Shown here in pieces: positions 1-8,781 of a stretch of DNA of 64,000 bases. The stretch comes from Legionella rowbothamii (lineage in GTDB: Bacteria; Pseudomonadota; Gammaproteobacteria; Legionellales; Legionellaceae). The stretch's first letter is position 1. Each line of letters begins with the position of its first letter. A program made the position numbers and the translations under genes. The notes under the pieces were generated by a model. It worked only from the letters and a program-made list of their open reading frames with translations, was not told the DNA's origin and searched no databases. Location of the stretch: NCBI RefSeq assembly GCF_900639985.1, contig NZ_CAAAIM010000001.1, forward strand, positions 186,001 to 250,000, given 5' to 3'.

Positions 1-746
1 AACAAGAAACCAAAATTGCCCAAGATAAAATGCTCGCTTTTGTTGTATTGATGGTTGTTGGGACTATTTTCTGGATGCTCTATCATGTTGCGCCCATGGG
101 GCTGACAACTTTTATCGATCATAATGTTCAAAGACAATTTGCTGGCTGGATTATCCCCCCACAATGGTTTCAAAATATTAATACAGTTTGCATTGTTATT
201 GGAGGGCCTTTACTCGGAGTCATTCTGCACAGGATGCGGAAAAAAGGAATCCAAGTAAATATTCCTACCCAGTTTGCAATTGCCTTATTTTGTATCGGCT
301 TTGCCTTCATTGTATTACCGATTGGAATTGCTTATGCAAATGATCTAGGTTTAGTTAATCCTTCATGGATTTTTCTATGTTATGTCTTACAAAGTATTGG
401 GGAGCTTTTAATTTCCCCAATTGGTTATGCTATGATTGGCTATTTGGCACCTACATCATTACAAGGTATGATGATGGGTATGTGGATGCTAACTTCAGGT
501 ATTGGAGGAACTTTATCCAGCTACAGTTCCAATTGGATGATAGCCGGACAAAGCAGTGTTTCTCCATTAGCAACGAATAGTGGCTACAGTTACGTATTTT
601 TAATGTTAGGCTTATTTGCAGTGGCTTCTGCGGTGATTTTGTCTGTGCTAGTTCCTAAATTACGCGCCTTAATCAAAGAAAACGGGGAATCTGGATTGCA
701 AGAAGCTAAAGCTTTGGTTTCTGAACGAGTGGTTGTATGTGAGTAA
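1..746 (+). CDS. POT-family peptide:proton symporter, C-terminal part
   Basis: This is the C-terminal ~247 residues of a proton-coupled oligopeptide transporter (POT/PTR2, major facilitator superfamily) of the inner membrane; the reading frame is already open at base 3, so the start lies outside the window. About six hydrophobic segments are visible. The stretch around bases 380-460 (SIGELLISPIGYAMIGYLAP) matches the conserved POT signature in the second half of DtpA-like carriers, and the following MMMGMWMLTSG also fits. The family imports di- and tripeptides; the exact substrate cannot be read from this fragment. The stop codon overlaps the start of mnmC, which suggests co-transcription. 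Confidence 0.85.
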   Translation, partial: QETKIAQDKMLAFVVLMVVGTIFWMLYHVAPMGLTTFIDHNVQRQFAGWIIPPQWFQNINTVCIVIGGPLLGVILHRMRKKGIQVNIPTQFAIALFCIGFAFIVLPIGIAYANDLGLVNPSWIFLCYVLQSIGELLISPIGYAMIGYLAPTSLQGMMMGMWMLTSGIGGTLSSYSSNWMIAGQSSVSPLATNSGYSYVFLMLGLFAVASAVILSVLVPKLRALIKENGESGLQEAKALVSERVVVCE

Positions 747-2742
747 TCTATTTGTACCGATTAAAACGGCAGAGCTTGATTGGCATCAGGATCTGCCTTT
801 TTCTATTCAATATGATGATGTTTATCATTCATCAACGAGCGGGATTGAGCAAAGCCGTTACGTATTTATTGATGGAAATAATTTAATTTCGCGATGGCAG
901 AATATGCTAGACGAAAGCCAATTTACTATTGCTGAGACAGGATTTGGTACGGGTTTAAATTTTCTATTAACCTGGCAACTCTGGGAGCACTATGCTTCAG
1001 AGCAACAATGTTTGCATTTCATTTCCTGCGAAAAACACCCCTTAACACGCAATGATTTAATCAAGTCGTTAGCTTGCTGGCCTCAATTGGAGAAGCAAGC
1101 TGCACAGCTTATTGAACATTATCCAGTGCTAACCCCAGGTTATCATCATTTAATATTTGCCAATGGGCGCGTTCGTTTAACCTTAATGCTTGGAGACGCA
1201 CTGGAATGTTATGAACAGTTATTAATTTGCGGTGAGGCAAATTTAGAGCGTTCATTACGTACTACCCATGTAAATGCTTGGTATCTTGATGGCTTTGCAC
1301 CAGCTAAAAATCAAAGTATGTGGTCTGATTCATTAATGAAGGTGGTTGCGATGTTATCGCAAGAGGGTACGACTTTAGCGACATATACCGCAGCAGGCAT
1401 AGTCAAAGAAAATTTACGCCAACATGGCTTTATGGTTGAGAAGAAAAAAGGCTTCGGCCCCAAGCGTCATATGATTAGCGCTTATTTTAGCCCAAGTGAA
1501 TTAGTAAGTCAGAAAAAAAGGCACACACCATGGCATGTAAGTAAGCCTGAGCGTTATAAAGAGCGTTCAGCATTAATTATTGGTGCGGGACTTGCAGGAT
1601 GTTTTACAGCTCATTGTTTAGCTAAACGCGGATGGAAGGTTACTTTAATTGATGAGCTCAATGAAGTAGGACAGGGGGCTTCTGCAAATCAACATGCAGT
1701 TTTATTTCCGAAGCTATCGGCATACAATTCGCCATTGACACAATTTATGTTGACGGCCTTTTTATATGCTAGCCGCGAGTATCAAGCTATTTTAAGCCAA
1801 CATGACATAGGTATGCTCAAGGGTTCTCTCCTATTAGCATACAACCATAAAGAACAGCAGGCACACACAAGCCTGGAGGATTGGCTCGATCAATACCCAT
1901 CTTTGGGCACCTTAGTTAATGCGCAACAAGCCTCAGAGCTGGCGGGGATTCCGTTACAGCACTCGGGATTATTCATACCTTTATCAGGGTGGATTAATTC
2001 CCCTGATTTATGCCAGCTTCTAATTCGGACAGAAGGGATTACTTTAATTCCGGATACCCCAGTAGATCACTTAGTGTTTGATAAAAGGTGGTGCATAAAT
2101 AATTATGAGGCAGAAGTTTTAATTTTAGCTAATGGATATAAGGTAACCACCTTTCCAGAGACTGAATCACTACCAATTAAACCAATCCGAGGCCAGATGA
2201 CGGCTATTTCAGCAACGTTAGAAACTGCCGCTTTGCGAATGCCTTTATGTGCTGATGGTCATGTATTACCTGCACATGGAGGTATACATTACCTTGGTGC
2301 ATCTTATGAGCTAAAAACAGATCATGCTACTATTAAAGTACAAGATGATTTACTTAATTTGGAGAAACTAAAGCAGATAGCCCTTGACGTATCATGGTCT
2401 CATGAAGTCAAATCTCATTGGGCTGGGGTGCGCGCAACAACAACCGATTATTTACCCATCGTGGGTAGGGTAGCGGATGCGACGGCTTTTAATACGCTCT
2501 ATGCTGGGCTCGAAAGTAATGCAAAACGTTGGATACCCAAGGCTGGACCTTATTATCCAGGCCTTTACGCCTGTACGGGTTTTGGTTCTCGTGGTTTAAC
2601 TACCATTCCTTTGTGCGCCGAATGGTTAGCTGCACTTATTAATAATGAAATGACTTTTCTTCCTAGAAATTTACAACAAGCTTTATCGCCAGCACGGTTT
2701 TTACGTAAAGATATAGTGCGTGGCAAAATAACAAACCCTTAA
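739..2742 (+). CDS. mnmC: Bifunctional tRNA 5-methylaminomethyl-2-thiouridine biosynthesis protein MnmC
   Basis: MnmC completes the mnm5s2U modification at tRNA wobble position 34. Its C-terminal FAD-dependent oxidase removes the carboxymethyl group of cmnm5(s2)U and its N-terminal SAM-dependent methyltransferase then methylates the product. The N-terminal third carries the methyltransferase motif GFGTGLNFLL and the DUF752 hallmark WYLDGFAPAKNQSMW. The FAD half starts near residue 275 with the Rossmann motif GAGLAGCFTAHCLAKRGW and ends with GFGSRGLTT. About 667 residues is full length for the family. I prefer the GTG at 739, which overlaps the upstream stop; a TTG at 733 in the same frame is the alternative. 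Confidence 0.93.
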   Translation: MSNLFVPIKTAELDWHQDLPFSIQYDDVYHSSTSGIEQSRYVFIDGNNLISRWQNMLDESQFTIAETGFGTGLNFLLTWQLWEHYASEQQCLHFISCEKHPLTRNDLIKSLACWPQLEKQAAQLIEHYPVLTPGYHHLIFANGRVRLTLMLGDALECYEQLLICGEANLERSLRTTHVNAWYLDGFAPAKNQSMWSDSLMKVVAMLSQEGTTLATYTAAGIVKENLRQHGFMVEKKKGFGPKRHMISAYFSPSELVSQKKRHTPWHVSKPERYKERSALIIGAGLAGCFTAHCLAKRGWKVTLIDELNEVGQGASANQHAVLFPKLSAYNSPLTQFMLTAFLYASREYQAILSQHDIGMLKGSLLLAYNHKEQQAHTSLEDWLDQYPSLGTLVNAQQASELAGIPLQHSGLFIPLSGWINSPDLCQLLIRTEGITLIPDTPVDHLVFDKRWCINNYEAEVLILANGYKVTTFPETESLPIKPIRGQMTAISATLETAALRMPLCADGHVLPAHGGIHYLGASYELKTDHATIKVQDDLLNLEKLKQIALDVSWSHEVKSHWAGVRATTTDYLPIVGRVADATAFNTLYAGLESNAKRWIPKAGPYYPGLYACTGFGSRGLTTIPLCAEWLAALINNEMTFLPRNLQQALSPARFLRKDIVRGKITNP

Positions 2743-2889
2743 GTAAATTTTGCAATGGCGTGTAAGTTGGGTGCCGATGCATTTGTGGGGCTATCACTCC
2801 AACCGACAATAGCTCCGTATTACGCTTGGGGCTAATTCATTTCTTTAATATTCATGGTACAATTAAATTTTTAGCAAAATGCAAAACAC
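2743..2889. other. Intergenic region with a short dispersed-repeat fragment
   Basis: This 147-base gap holds no gene. At 2815-2826 it contains CCGTATTACGCT, a fragment of the short palindromic repeat found at five or more other gaps in the window. A possible -10 element, TACAAT, lies at 2858-2863, 26 bases before the next start codon, but no good -35 box stands at the right distance. Confidence 0.4.
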
Positions 2890-3729
2890 ATGATCGATCT
2901 TCATTGCCATAGTCATTTTTCAGATGGTGCTTTAAGTCCTAACGAACTCATAGAACGAGCGCAAAAACAAGGAATTCAGTGCTTATCTCTTACGGATCAC
3001 GATACTGTTGAAGGCTATGCTGAATTAGTCCAGGCAGCGGCATCTACCTCCATTAAGATTATTAATGGAATTGAATTGAGTACACGCTGGAAAAAACATG
3101 ATTTTCATATTCTAGGTTACAAAATCAATCATACCGATGGCTTATTTGCATTAATTCAGCGCCAAGTTGAAAGCCGTATTGAACGGGCAAAGCAGATTGG
3201 TGAGGCACTCAAGGAGGTAGGTGTCACTGATGCCTATGCAAAAGCATGTGAATTAGCCGGACATACTCGTGTTGCTAGACCTCATTTTGCTCGTGTATTA
3301 GTTAATGAAGGAAAAGCTAGGGACTTACAAAAAGCATTTAAACAATATTTAGTTCGTGGGAGAAAAGCTTATATTCCTACTCCCTGGCTAACTGTGCAAG
3401 AAGCGGTAGAAGGCATTGTTGCAGCGGGTGGGCAGGCTGTTATTGCACATCCACTGAAATATGGATTGACGCGCTCTAAATTGCATGAGTTAATTGAAGA
3501 TTTTAAAGAAGCTGGTGGTGTAGGTATTGAAGTGGTTTCAGGGGAAATGACTGTAACTGAAATCAATGATATGGCAGGAGTTTGCTTACGATTTAATCTA
3601 TTAGCTTCTTCTGGATCTGATTTTCATGCTGATGGTATATCTCGTGTAAACCTTGGCGGTCAGAAGCAATTGCCGGTAAACTGTGTGCCTCTTTGGCATG
3701 AATGGAACATAAAACAGGGGACTTTATGA
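2890..3729 (+). CDS. rnm: PHP-domain 5'-3' exoribonuclease (RNase AM / YciV family)
   Basis: This 279-residue protein belongs to the PHP phosphoesterase family of E. coli YciV (TrpH), now known as RNase AM, a 5'-to-3' exoribonuclease that trims short RNA oligonucleotides and matures rRNA 5' ends. The N-terminus has the metal-binding pattern DLHCHSHFSDG, followed by LTDHDTVEGY, then IELSTRW, and near the end GSDFHADG; together these supply the His and Asp ligands of the PHP trinuclear site. Length and motif order are normal. Its stop overlaps the start of the next gene (ATGA), as in the YciV-YciO pair of E. coli, so the two are probably co-translated. Confidence 0.85.
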   Translation: MIDLHCHSHFSDGALSPNELIERAQKQGIQCLSLTDHDTVEGYAELVQAAASTSIKIINGIELSTRWKKHDFHILGYKINHTDGLFALIQRQVESRIERAKQIGEALKEVGVTDAYAKACELAGHTRVARPHFARVLVNEGKARDLQKAFKQYLVRGRKAYIPTPWLTVQEAVEGIVAAGGQAVIAHPLKYGLTRSKLHELIEDFKEAGGVGIEVVSGEMTVTEINDMAGVCLRFNLLASSGSDFHADGISRVNLGGQKQLPVNCVPLWHEWNIKQGTL

Positions 3730-4346
3730 GTCAGTTTTTTGCATTACATCCCGATAACCCTCAAGCTCGTTTATTGAGAAAGGCTGTATCTATAATTCAA
3801 GATGGTGGCGTAATTGTTTATCCAACCGATTCGGGTTATGCCATAGGTTGTAGTTTAGGAAATAAAGCTGCACTTGAGCGAATTAGACGGTTAAGACAGC
3901 TGGATAAAAATCACAATATGACATTGGTGTGTCGTGATTTATCGGAACTTGGTACTTATGCTCGTGTTTCAAATCCTATATTTCGTTTATTAAAATCACG
4001 AACACCAGGGTCTTATACCTTTATTTTGAATGCAACTCATGAAGTACCACGATTAATGTTGCATCCAAAGAAAAGAACATTAGGACTAAGAGTCCCTGAC
4101 AATGTGATTACTCTGGCCTTGTTGGATGCTTTAGAAGCTCCTTTAATGAGCAGTACTTTGATTCTTCCTGGAGCTAAGGCTCCATTGAGTGAGCCTGAGG
4201 CAATCAGAGATATCTTAGGAAACCAAATTGATTTAGTAATCGATGGCGGTAATTGTGGACAAGAGCCGACTACTGTTGTTGATTTAACGGGTGATTATCC
4301 GGTGATTTTAAGGGAAGGAAAAGGGGATCCGGAGCCGTTTAGATAA
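3726..4346 (+). CDS. yciO: YciO family protein (Sua5/YciO/YrdC fold)
   Basis: A 206-residue member of the Sua5/YciO/YrdC superfamily. TsaC/Sua5 enzymes make threonylcarbamoyl-AMP for the t6A37 modification of tRNA; the YciO subgroup is related, but its cellular role is less settled. Visible hallmarks are VYPTDSGYAIGC near residue 30, the KNHNMTLVC segment, PGSYTFIL, and the C-terminal VIDGGNCGQEPTTVVDLT ending in LREGKGDPEPF. The start at 3726 overlaps the stop of the PHP nuclease gene. An upstream in-frame codon at 3702 exists but lies inside that gene and adds no conserved residues. Confidence 0.85.
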   Translation: MSQFFALHPDNPQARLLRKAVSIIQDGGVIVYPTDSGYAIGCSLGNKAALERIRRLRQLDKNHNMTLVCRDLSELGTYARVSNPIFRLLKSRTPGSYTFILNATHEVPRLMLHPKKRTLGLRVPDNVITLALLDALEAPLMSSTLILPGAKAPLSEPEAIRDILGNQIDLVIDGGNCGQEPTTVVDLTGDYPVILREGKGDPEPFR

Positions 4347-4415
4347 TTTTGAAAACGGACTCATCTCCTTTAATTACCCTAAATTTGTATTTTAATAACA
4401 AAAAAGAGGATATTG

Positions 4416-5630
4416 ATGTCAGCATTATTTACTTCCAATAAACGTGTTGTTTCTGGTATGCGTGTGAGTGGACGATTACATCTTGGCCATTATCATGGCG
4501 TACTCAAAAATTGGATCAAATTACAACATCAATACGATTGCTTCTTTTTTGCCGCAGACTGGCATGGCTTGACAACTCAATATAATGAACCAGGATTTAT
4601 GGAGAAGCATCTGTGGGATATGATCATTGATTGGCTCGCTTGTGGTGTTAATCCAGGCCTATCGCGAATATTTATCCAATCCTGGGTTCCTGAGCATGCC
4701 GAGCTGCATTTACTTTTATCCATGATTACTCCATTAGGGTGGTTAGAGCGGGTACCTAGCTTTAAAGATCAGCAGGAAAAGTTGAAAGAAAAAGATCTCT
4801 CAACCTATGGCTTTTTAGGTTATCCCTTATTGCAGAGTGCGGATGTATTGTTATACCACGCTGATTATGTACCTGTGGGGGAAGATCAGGTTGCTCATAT
4901 TGAGTTAACTCGTGAAATTGCACGTCGGTTTAACCACATCTATGGTAAAGAGGCTAATTTTGAAGAGCTAGCTACAGAAGCCATTAAAAAGATGGGTAAG
5001 AAAAATGGTAAAATTTACAGCGAGTTACGCCGCCAGTTCCAAGAACATGGTAACCATGAGTCCATTAAAACAGGGCAAGCTTTGCTTGAAGATCAACCCA
5101 ATTTATCGATTGGTGATAAAGAGCGTCTTTTAGGATACTTAGAAGGTAGTGGTAAAATCATTCTTACCGAACCTCAGCCATTACTTTCTGCAACTTCAAA
5201 AATGCCTGGAACTGATGGGCAAAAAATGTCTAAATCTTATCATAATACCATTATGCTAAGAGAAGAGCCGGCGCAAGTAGAAAAGAAAGTGCTAACAATG
5301 CCAACCGATCCTGCGCGGGTTAAGAGAACTGACCCAGGTGAGCCAGAGAAATGCCCTGTATGGCAGTTCCATAAAATCTATTCTCCAGATGATATGAAGG
5401 ATTGGGTGCAAACCGGTTGTCGTACTGCGGGAATAGGTTGTATTGATTGTAAACGACCAGTCATTGATGCAATCAATAAAGAGCTGGAACCGATACAAGC
5501 TTCTATTGCTGATTATGAATTCGATTTGGGTTCTGTAAAACGTATTGTTACGGAAGGAAGTGAGGCTGCACGAGAAGAAGCCTGTAAGACAATGAATACG
5601 GTTAGAGAAGTGATGGGAATTGATTATTGA
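4416..5630 (+). CDS. trpS: Tryptophan--tRNA ligase
   Basis: Class I aminoacyl-tRNA synthetase that charges tRNA(Trp) in the cytoplasm. The HIGH signature appears as GRLHLGHYHG near residue 20 and the KMSKS loop as GQKMSKSYHN near residue 270. At 404 residues it is longer than the ~330-residue E. coli enzyme; the extra length lies mainly between about residues 185 and 260, a Lys- and Glu-rich stretch between the QVAHIELTREIARRFN region and the KMSKS loop. The ATG at 4416 is preceded by AAAGAGGA at 4403-4410, which decides it over the TTG just before. It heads a four-gene run whose members overlap or nearly touch. Confidence 0.95.
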   Translation: MSALFTSNKRVVSGMRVSGRLHLGHYHGVLKNWIKLQHQYDCFFFAADWHGLTTQYNEPGFMEKHLWDMIIDWLACGVNPGLSRIFIQSWVPEHAELHLLLSMITPLGWLERVPSFKDQQEKLKEKDLSTYGFLGYPLLQSADVLLYHADYVPVGEDQVAHIELTREIARRFNHIYGKEANFEELATEAIKKMGKKNGKIYSELRRQFQEHGNHESIKTGQALLEDQPNLSIGDKERLLGYLEGSGKIILTEPQPLLSATSKMPGTDGQKMSKSYHNTIMLREEPAQVEKKVLTMPTDPARVKRTDPGEPEKCPVWQFHKIYSPDDMKDWVQTGCRTAGIGCIDCKRPVIDAINKELEPIQASIADYEFDLGSVKRIVTEGSEAAREEACKTMNTVREVMGIDY

Positions 5631-6424
5631 TGGAAGCTGAATTACTCAGTAAACCGGAAATTAAAGCCGTTGTTGATGGCAAAGAGTTTACTGAGATTCC
5701 TGATGATTTGTTCATCCCACCTGATGCGCTGGAGGTTCTTCTGGACTCCTTCAGCGGGCCGTTGGATTTGCTGTTATACCTTATTCGTAAGCAAAATATT
5801 GATATTTTAGATATTCCTATTGTCAGTATTACAAAGCAATATTTGCATTATATTCAATTAATGGAATACCGACGGCTGGAGCTCGCCGCTGATTATTTGT
5901 TGATGGCTGCGATGCTGGCCGAGATCAAATCAAGGATGTTATTACCAATTACACCTAATGGTGATGAGGAAGAGGATGAAGACCCGCGCATGACGTTAGT
6001 TCGTCGATTACAAGCGTATGAACAGATTAAGCTTGCTGCTGAATTATTGGATGGTTTACCTAGGCAAGATCGGGATAATTTCGCAATCCAATTAGAGTCT
6101 CCGGAAATGGAGTTAATTAAAGTGCATCCAAAGGTAGAGTTAGCTGAATTGATTACGGCAATGAAGACTTTATTGCAACGAGAAGAACATATTAGCCATC
6201 ACCAGATCTCACGTGAAGCAATGTCAGTTCGGGATCGTATGAATGCCGTATTGTTGCAATTACAAGAGCATAAGTTGCTGGAGTTTCGACAGTTATTTAC
6301 TTTAGAAGAAGGCCGCATGGGATTAGTTGTTTCGTTATTAGCGATACTTGAGTTGGCCAGACAATCGCTAATTGTTATTACACAGCAAGAAGCATTTTCT
6401 TCGATACATCTACAGGCTGCTTAA
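5630..6424 (+). CDS. scpA: Segregation and condensation protein A
   Basis: ScpA is the kleisin subunit that bridges the SMC ATPase dimer and, with ScpB, forms the condensin-like complex that organises and segregates the chromosome. The N-terminal kleisin region contains FSGPLDLLLYLIRKQNIDI near residue 40, followed by LLMAAMLAEIKSRMLLP, both diagnostic. An acidic stretch (GDEEEDEDPR) follows. The C-terminal winged-helix part lies at about residues 190-260. The ATG at 5630 shares one base with the trpS stop. Length, about 264 residues, is normal. Confidence 0.93.
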   Translation: MEAELLSKPEIKAVVDGKEFTEIPDDLFIPPDALEVLLDSFSGPLDLLLYLIRKQNIDILDIPIVSITKQYLHYIQLMEYRRLELAADYLLMAAMLAEIKSRMLLPITPNGDEEEDEDPRMTLVRRLQAYEQIKLAAELLDGLPRQDRDNFAIQLESPEMELIKVHPKVELAELITAMKTLLQREEHISHHQISREAMSVRDRMNAVLLQLQEHKLLEFRQLFTLEEGRMGLVVSLLAILELARQSLIVITQQEAFSSIHLQAA

Positions 6425-6425
6425 A

Positions 6426-6992
6426 ATGGATGAAACTGAATTAAAAAATATCGTAGAAGCTTTATTATTAAGTTCTTCTGATCCTTTGTCTTTGGATAAA
6501 TTATCAGAGGCTTTCGATGAATGGCAAAAACCTACTAAGGAGCAATTGAGTGGCGTAATTGATCTGTTAAAAGCAGATTATGCCGCACGTGCATTTGAGT
6601 TAGTTCAGGTTGCTACAGGCTATATAATTCAAACTAAAAAAGAATTTGGTCCTTGGGTAGCACGTTTGCAGATCGAAAAGCCAGCTAAATATTCACGGGC
6701 ATTTCTGGAAACTTTGGCAATAATTGCCTATAAACAGCCAGTAACTCGTGCGGATATCGAAGAGTTACGTGGTGTGACTGTGAACAGTCAGATTATGAAA
6801 ACATTATTGGAGCGGGAATGGATTCGTATTGCAGGGTATAAGGATGTTGCGGGTAAACCTGCGGTTTATACAACAACGAGAGAATTTTTAAATTATTTTA
6901 ACCTTAAAAATTTAAATGAACTTCCATCCTTACCCGAAGTATTGGAAACATTAACCCTAGATAATTCTATTGAAGAGTGTACTACTGAATGA
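6426..6992 (+). CDS. scpB: Segregation and condensation protein B
   Basis: ScpB is the winged-helix partner that binds ScpA as a dimer in the SMC complex. The central segment SRAFLETLAIIAYKQPVTRADIEELRG with the following VNSQIMKTLLEREWI is the conserved core of the family. The ATG at 6426 begins one base after the scpA stop and gives a 188-residue product with an N-terminus (MDETELKNIVEALLL) that aligns with the family; the longer in-frame extension would sit inside scpA and is not used here. The stop overlaps the rluB start. Confidence 0.93.
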   Translation: MDETELKNIVEALLLSSSDPLSLDKLSEAFDEWQKPTKEQLSGVIDLLKADYAARAFELVQVATGYIIQTKKEFGPWVARLQIEKPAKYSRAFLETLAIIAYKQPVTRADIEELRGVTVNSQIMKTLLEREWIRIAGYKDVAGKPAVYTTTREFLNYFNLKNLNELPSLPEVLETLTLDNSIEECTTE

Positions 6993-7735
6993 GCAGCGAA
7001 CGGTTACAAAAAATATTAAGCCAAGCGGGTCTTGGTTCACGTCGTGAAATGGAGCGATGGATTGAAAATGGCTGGGTACAAGTCAATGGTAAGCCCGTAA
7101 AGTTGGGAGATTCCGCAACTGGCGAGGATAAAATTACCGTAAAAGGTAAGTTAATTGCCAATCCACTTAAAGTGAAACAAAATACCCGAATTTTACTTTA
7201 CCATAAGCCTGTCGGTGAAATTTCAAGCCGCCATGATCCTAAATTTGAAAAAACAGTGTTTGATAACTTGCCTCATTTAAGACAAGGTCGTTGGGTGCAA
7301 GTAGGGCGCTTGGATTTAAATACATCTGGCTTGCTAATTTTCACTAATAATGGTGAATTAGCAAATCAGCTTATGCATCCTAGATATGGTTTAGAGCGCG
7401 AATATGCAGTGCGTGTGCATGGTCAAGTGAGCCCTGAATCATTAAAGAATTTACTAAAAGGTGTTGAGCTCGACGATGGAGTTGCCAAATTTACTCGTCT
7501 GGAATATCGAGGTGGCGAGGGAACAAACTCCTGGTACCATGTGACACTAAACGAAGGTCGTAATCGTGAGGTACGTCGTTTATGGGAATCCCAAGGCGTT
7601 GAGGTAAGCCGTCTAATACGTGTTCGTTATGGCATGATTTCGATGCCAAGATATTTGGTTCGTGGGCAGACCTATGAATTAACACCTAAAGAGGTAAGTG
7701 ATTTTTTGGCGTCATTGCCGAAAGAGCCAACCTAA
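6989..7735 (+). CDS. rluB: 23S rRNA pseudouridine(2605) synthase
   Basis: RluB converts U2605 of 23S rRNA to pseudouridine. An S4 RNA-binding domain occupies about residues 2-60 (SERLQKILSQAGLGSRREME). The synthase domain follows, with the catalytic aspartate in GRLDLNTSGLLIFTNNG near residue 105 and the later family segment NEGRNREVRRLWESQG. The 248-residue length and the short C-terminal tail fit RluB better than RluE or RluF. The ATG overlaps the scpB stop by four bases, closing the trpS-scpA-scpB-rluB operon. Confidence 0.9.
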   Translation: MSSERLQKILSQAGLGSRREMERWIENGWVQVNGKPVKLGDSATGEDKITVKGKLIANPLKVKQNTRILLYHKPVGEISSRHDPKFEKTVFDNLPHLRQGRWVQVGRLDLNTSGLLIFTNNGELANQLMHPRYGLEREYAVRVHGQVSPESLKNLLKGVELDDGVAKFTRLEYRGGEGTNSWYHVTLNEGRNREVRRLWESQGVEVSRLIRVRYGMISMPRYLVRGQTYELTPKEVSDFLASLPKEPT

Positions 7736-7780
7736 CAATCTAACGGATAGCTACATCGTCGGTTGTATGGACTTTGTTTG

Positions 7781-7800
7781 CTGGGCTTTTCAGAGCCCAG
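7781..7800 (+). terminator. Hairpin after rluB, member of the GGCTGGGCT palindrome family
   Basis: A perfect 7-base stem (CTGGGCT at 7781-7787, AGCCCAG at 7794-7800) with a 6-base loop stands 46 bases after the rluB stop. It has no strong T-run after it. The same palindrome, in longer or damaged form, occurs at 25230-25257 and 60829-60854, so it may be a dispersed repeat that happens to serve as a terminator between two convergent genes. Confidence 0.5.
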
Positions 7801-7820
7801 TCTACGTAAAAATTTAGAAA

Positions 7821-7850
7821 ACGTAGCCGTACTAGCGCAGCGTAATACGG
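7821..7850. repeat. Dispersed short repeat (CGTATTACGCTGCGCTA family)
   Basis: On the minus strand this reads CGTATTACGCTGCGCTA followed by GTACGGCTACGT, a partly palindromic unit. Related copies, complete or partial, lie at 2815, 7909 (partial), 55614, 59275 and 60474, always between genes. The placement and the inverted ends suggest a small non-autonomous repeat. Confidence 0.6.
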
Positions 7851-7956
7851 GGTTGAATCTAGTTTGTATACTTCTCATGACAGCCATTTTGTGCCAGAAC
7901 ATCTCGTATGACGACTTCGTCTAATACGGCTACATGTTTGTTGAGGCTACGGAGAG

Positions 7957-8664
7957 TTAGGTAGTGTAGGTAGTGGCGTTCTTGCCAAATGGCTTGAGTG
8001 AATCGGCAATATGCTCATATAACTCAGGCAACCAACGTGGTTGTGCAAAAGTTGATGTTGATGGTTTTTCATGGCGTAGATCATTCGGGGCAATAATTAC
8101 CTGAATATTATTTAAGCCAACACGGCGCGCCAAGATAAACAGCTGATCAATCGCCAGATCGCCAATTGCTAAACAGCCCACAGATAAGCTTTTACCATGA
8201 ATAAAAATGTTATTACCTAATTGTCGTCTACCATCTTCATAACCTTTTTTTCTATCGAAGTTATTGGGATAGTTAATCATCATGGATAAATGCATGCTGC
8301 TGAACGGGTTAAAATTCACCAGCTTATAAACCCCTTCAGGAATTTGTTTGTCATTTTCACGTAATTTCGGGCCAAGGCGACCACTAAACCCAGTTAATGG
8401 ATAATTATGTACATGTGTCCAATCTTGATCAGAGTTTTTTGCCCAAAGCTCTACTCGGCGCTCTGATTTGAACGCAAGCAGCGCAATTTCGCGTGGAGGA
8501 TAACTTACTTTGGCTTTGGCAAAGTAGGACTTCAATTGCGGCTCAACACGTAAACCATAGCGTTTTATTGCACGATCAACCGCTTGATCCCAATCAAGCT
8601 TATGTGACATCGCAAAGCTATTCAAACTCAACAGCATAATTGCAAAAGTAATAAAACGTTTCAT
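7957..8664 (-). CDS. Periplasmic L,D-transpeptidase-fold murein enzyme, YafK/DpaA type
   Basis: A secreted protein with a YkuD-type catalytic domain. The closest pattern I recognise is E. coli YafK (DpaA), which releases Braun lipoprotein from peptidoglycan. Shared features are SGRLGPK, the IPEGVYKL segment, NYPNNFDRKKGYE and the catalytic block IHGKSLSVGCLAIGD with its His, Ser, Gly and Cys. The start at 8664 places a classical signal peptide (MKRFITFAIMLLSLNSFA) at the N-terminus; in-frame starts at 8694 and 8721 would bury it. No strong ribosome binding site supports any of the three. It converges with rluB and stands alone. Confidence 0.8.
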   Translation of the reverse strand: MKRFITFAIMLLSLNSFAMSHKLDWDQAVDRAIKRYGLRVEPQLKSYFAKAKVSYPPREIALLAFKSERRVELWAKNSDQDWTHVHNYPLTGFSGRLGPKLRENDKQIPEGVYKLVNFNPFSSMHLSMMINYPNNFDRKKGYEDGRRQLGNNIFIHGKSLSVGCLAIGDLAIDQLFILARRVGLNNIQVIIAPNDLRHEKPSTSTFAQPRWLPELYEHIADSLKPFGKNATTYTT

Positions 8665-8781
8665 AACAATATTAAGATGATAAATTATAGGCATGGTATC
8701 AAATAATAGTCCGTAGAACAATTCAAAACTCCCAAGCGGGGAACATAAACAGCTCCTAAAAATGCTTGGGTATCAATAACC

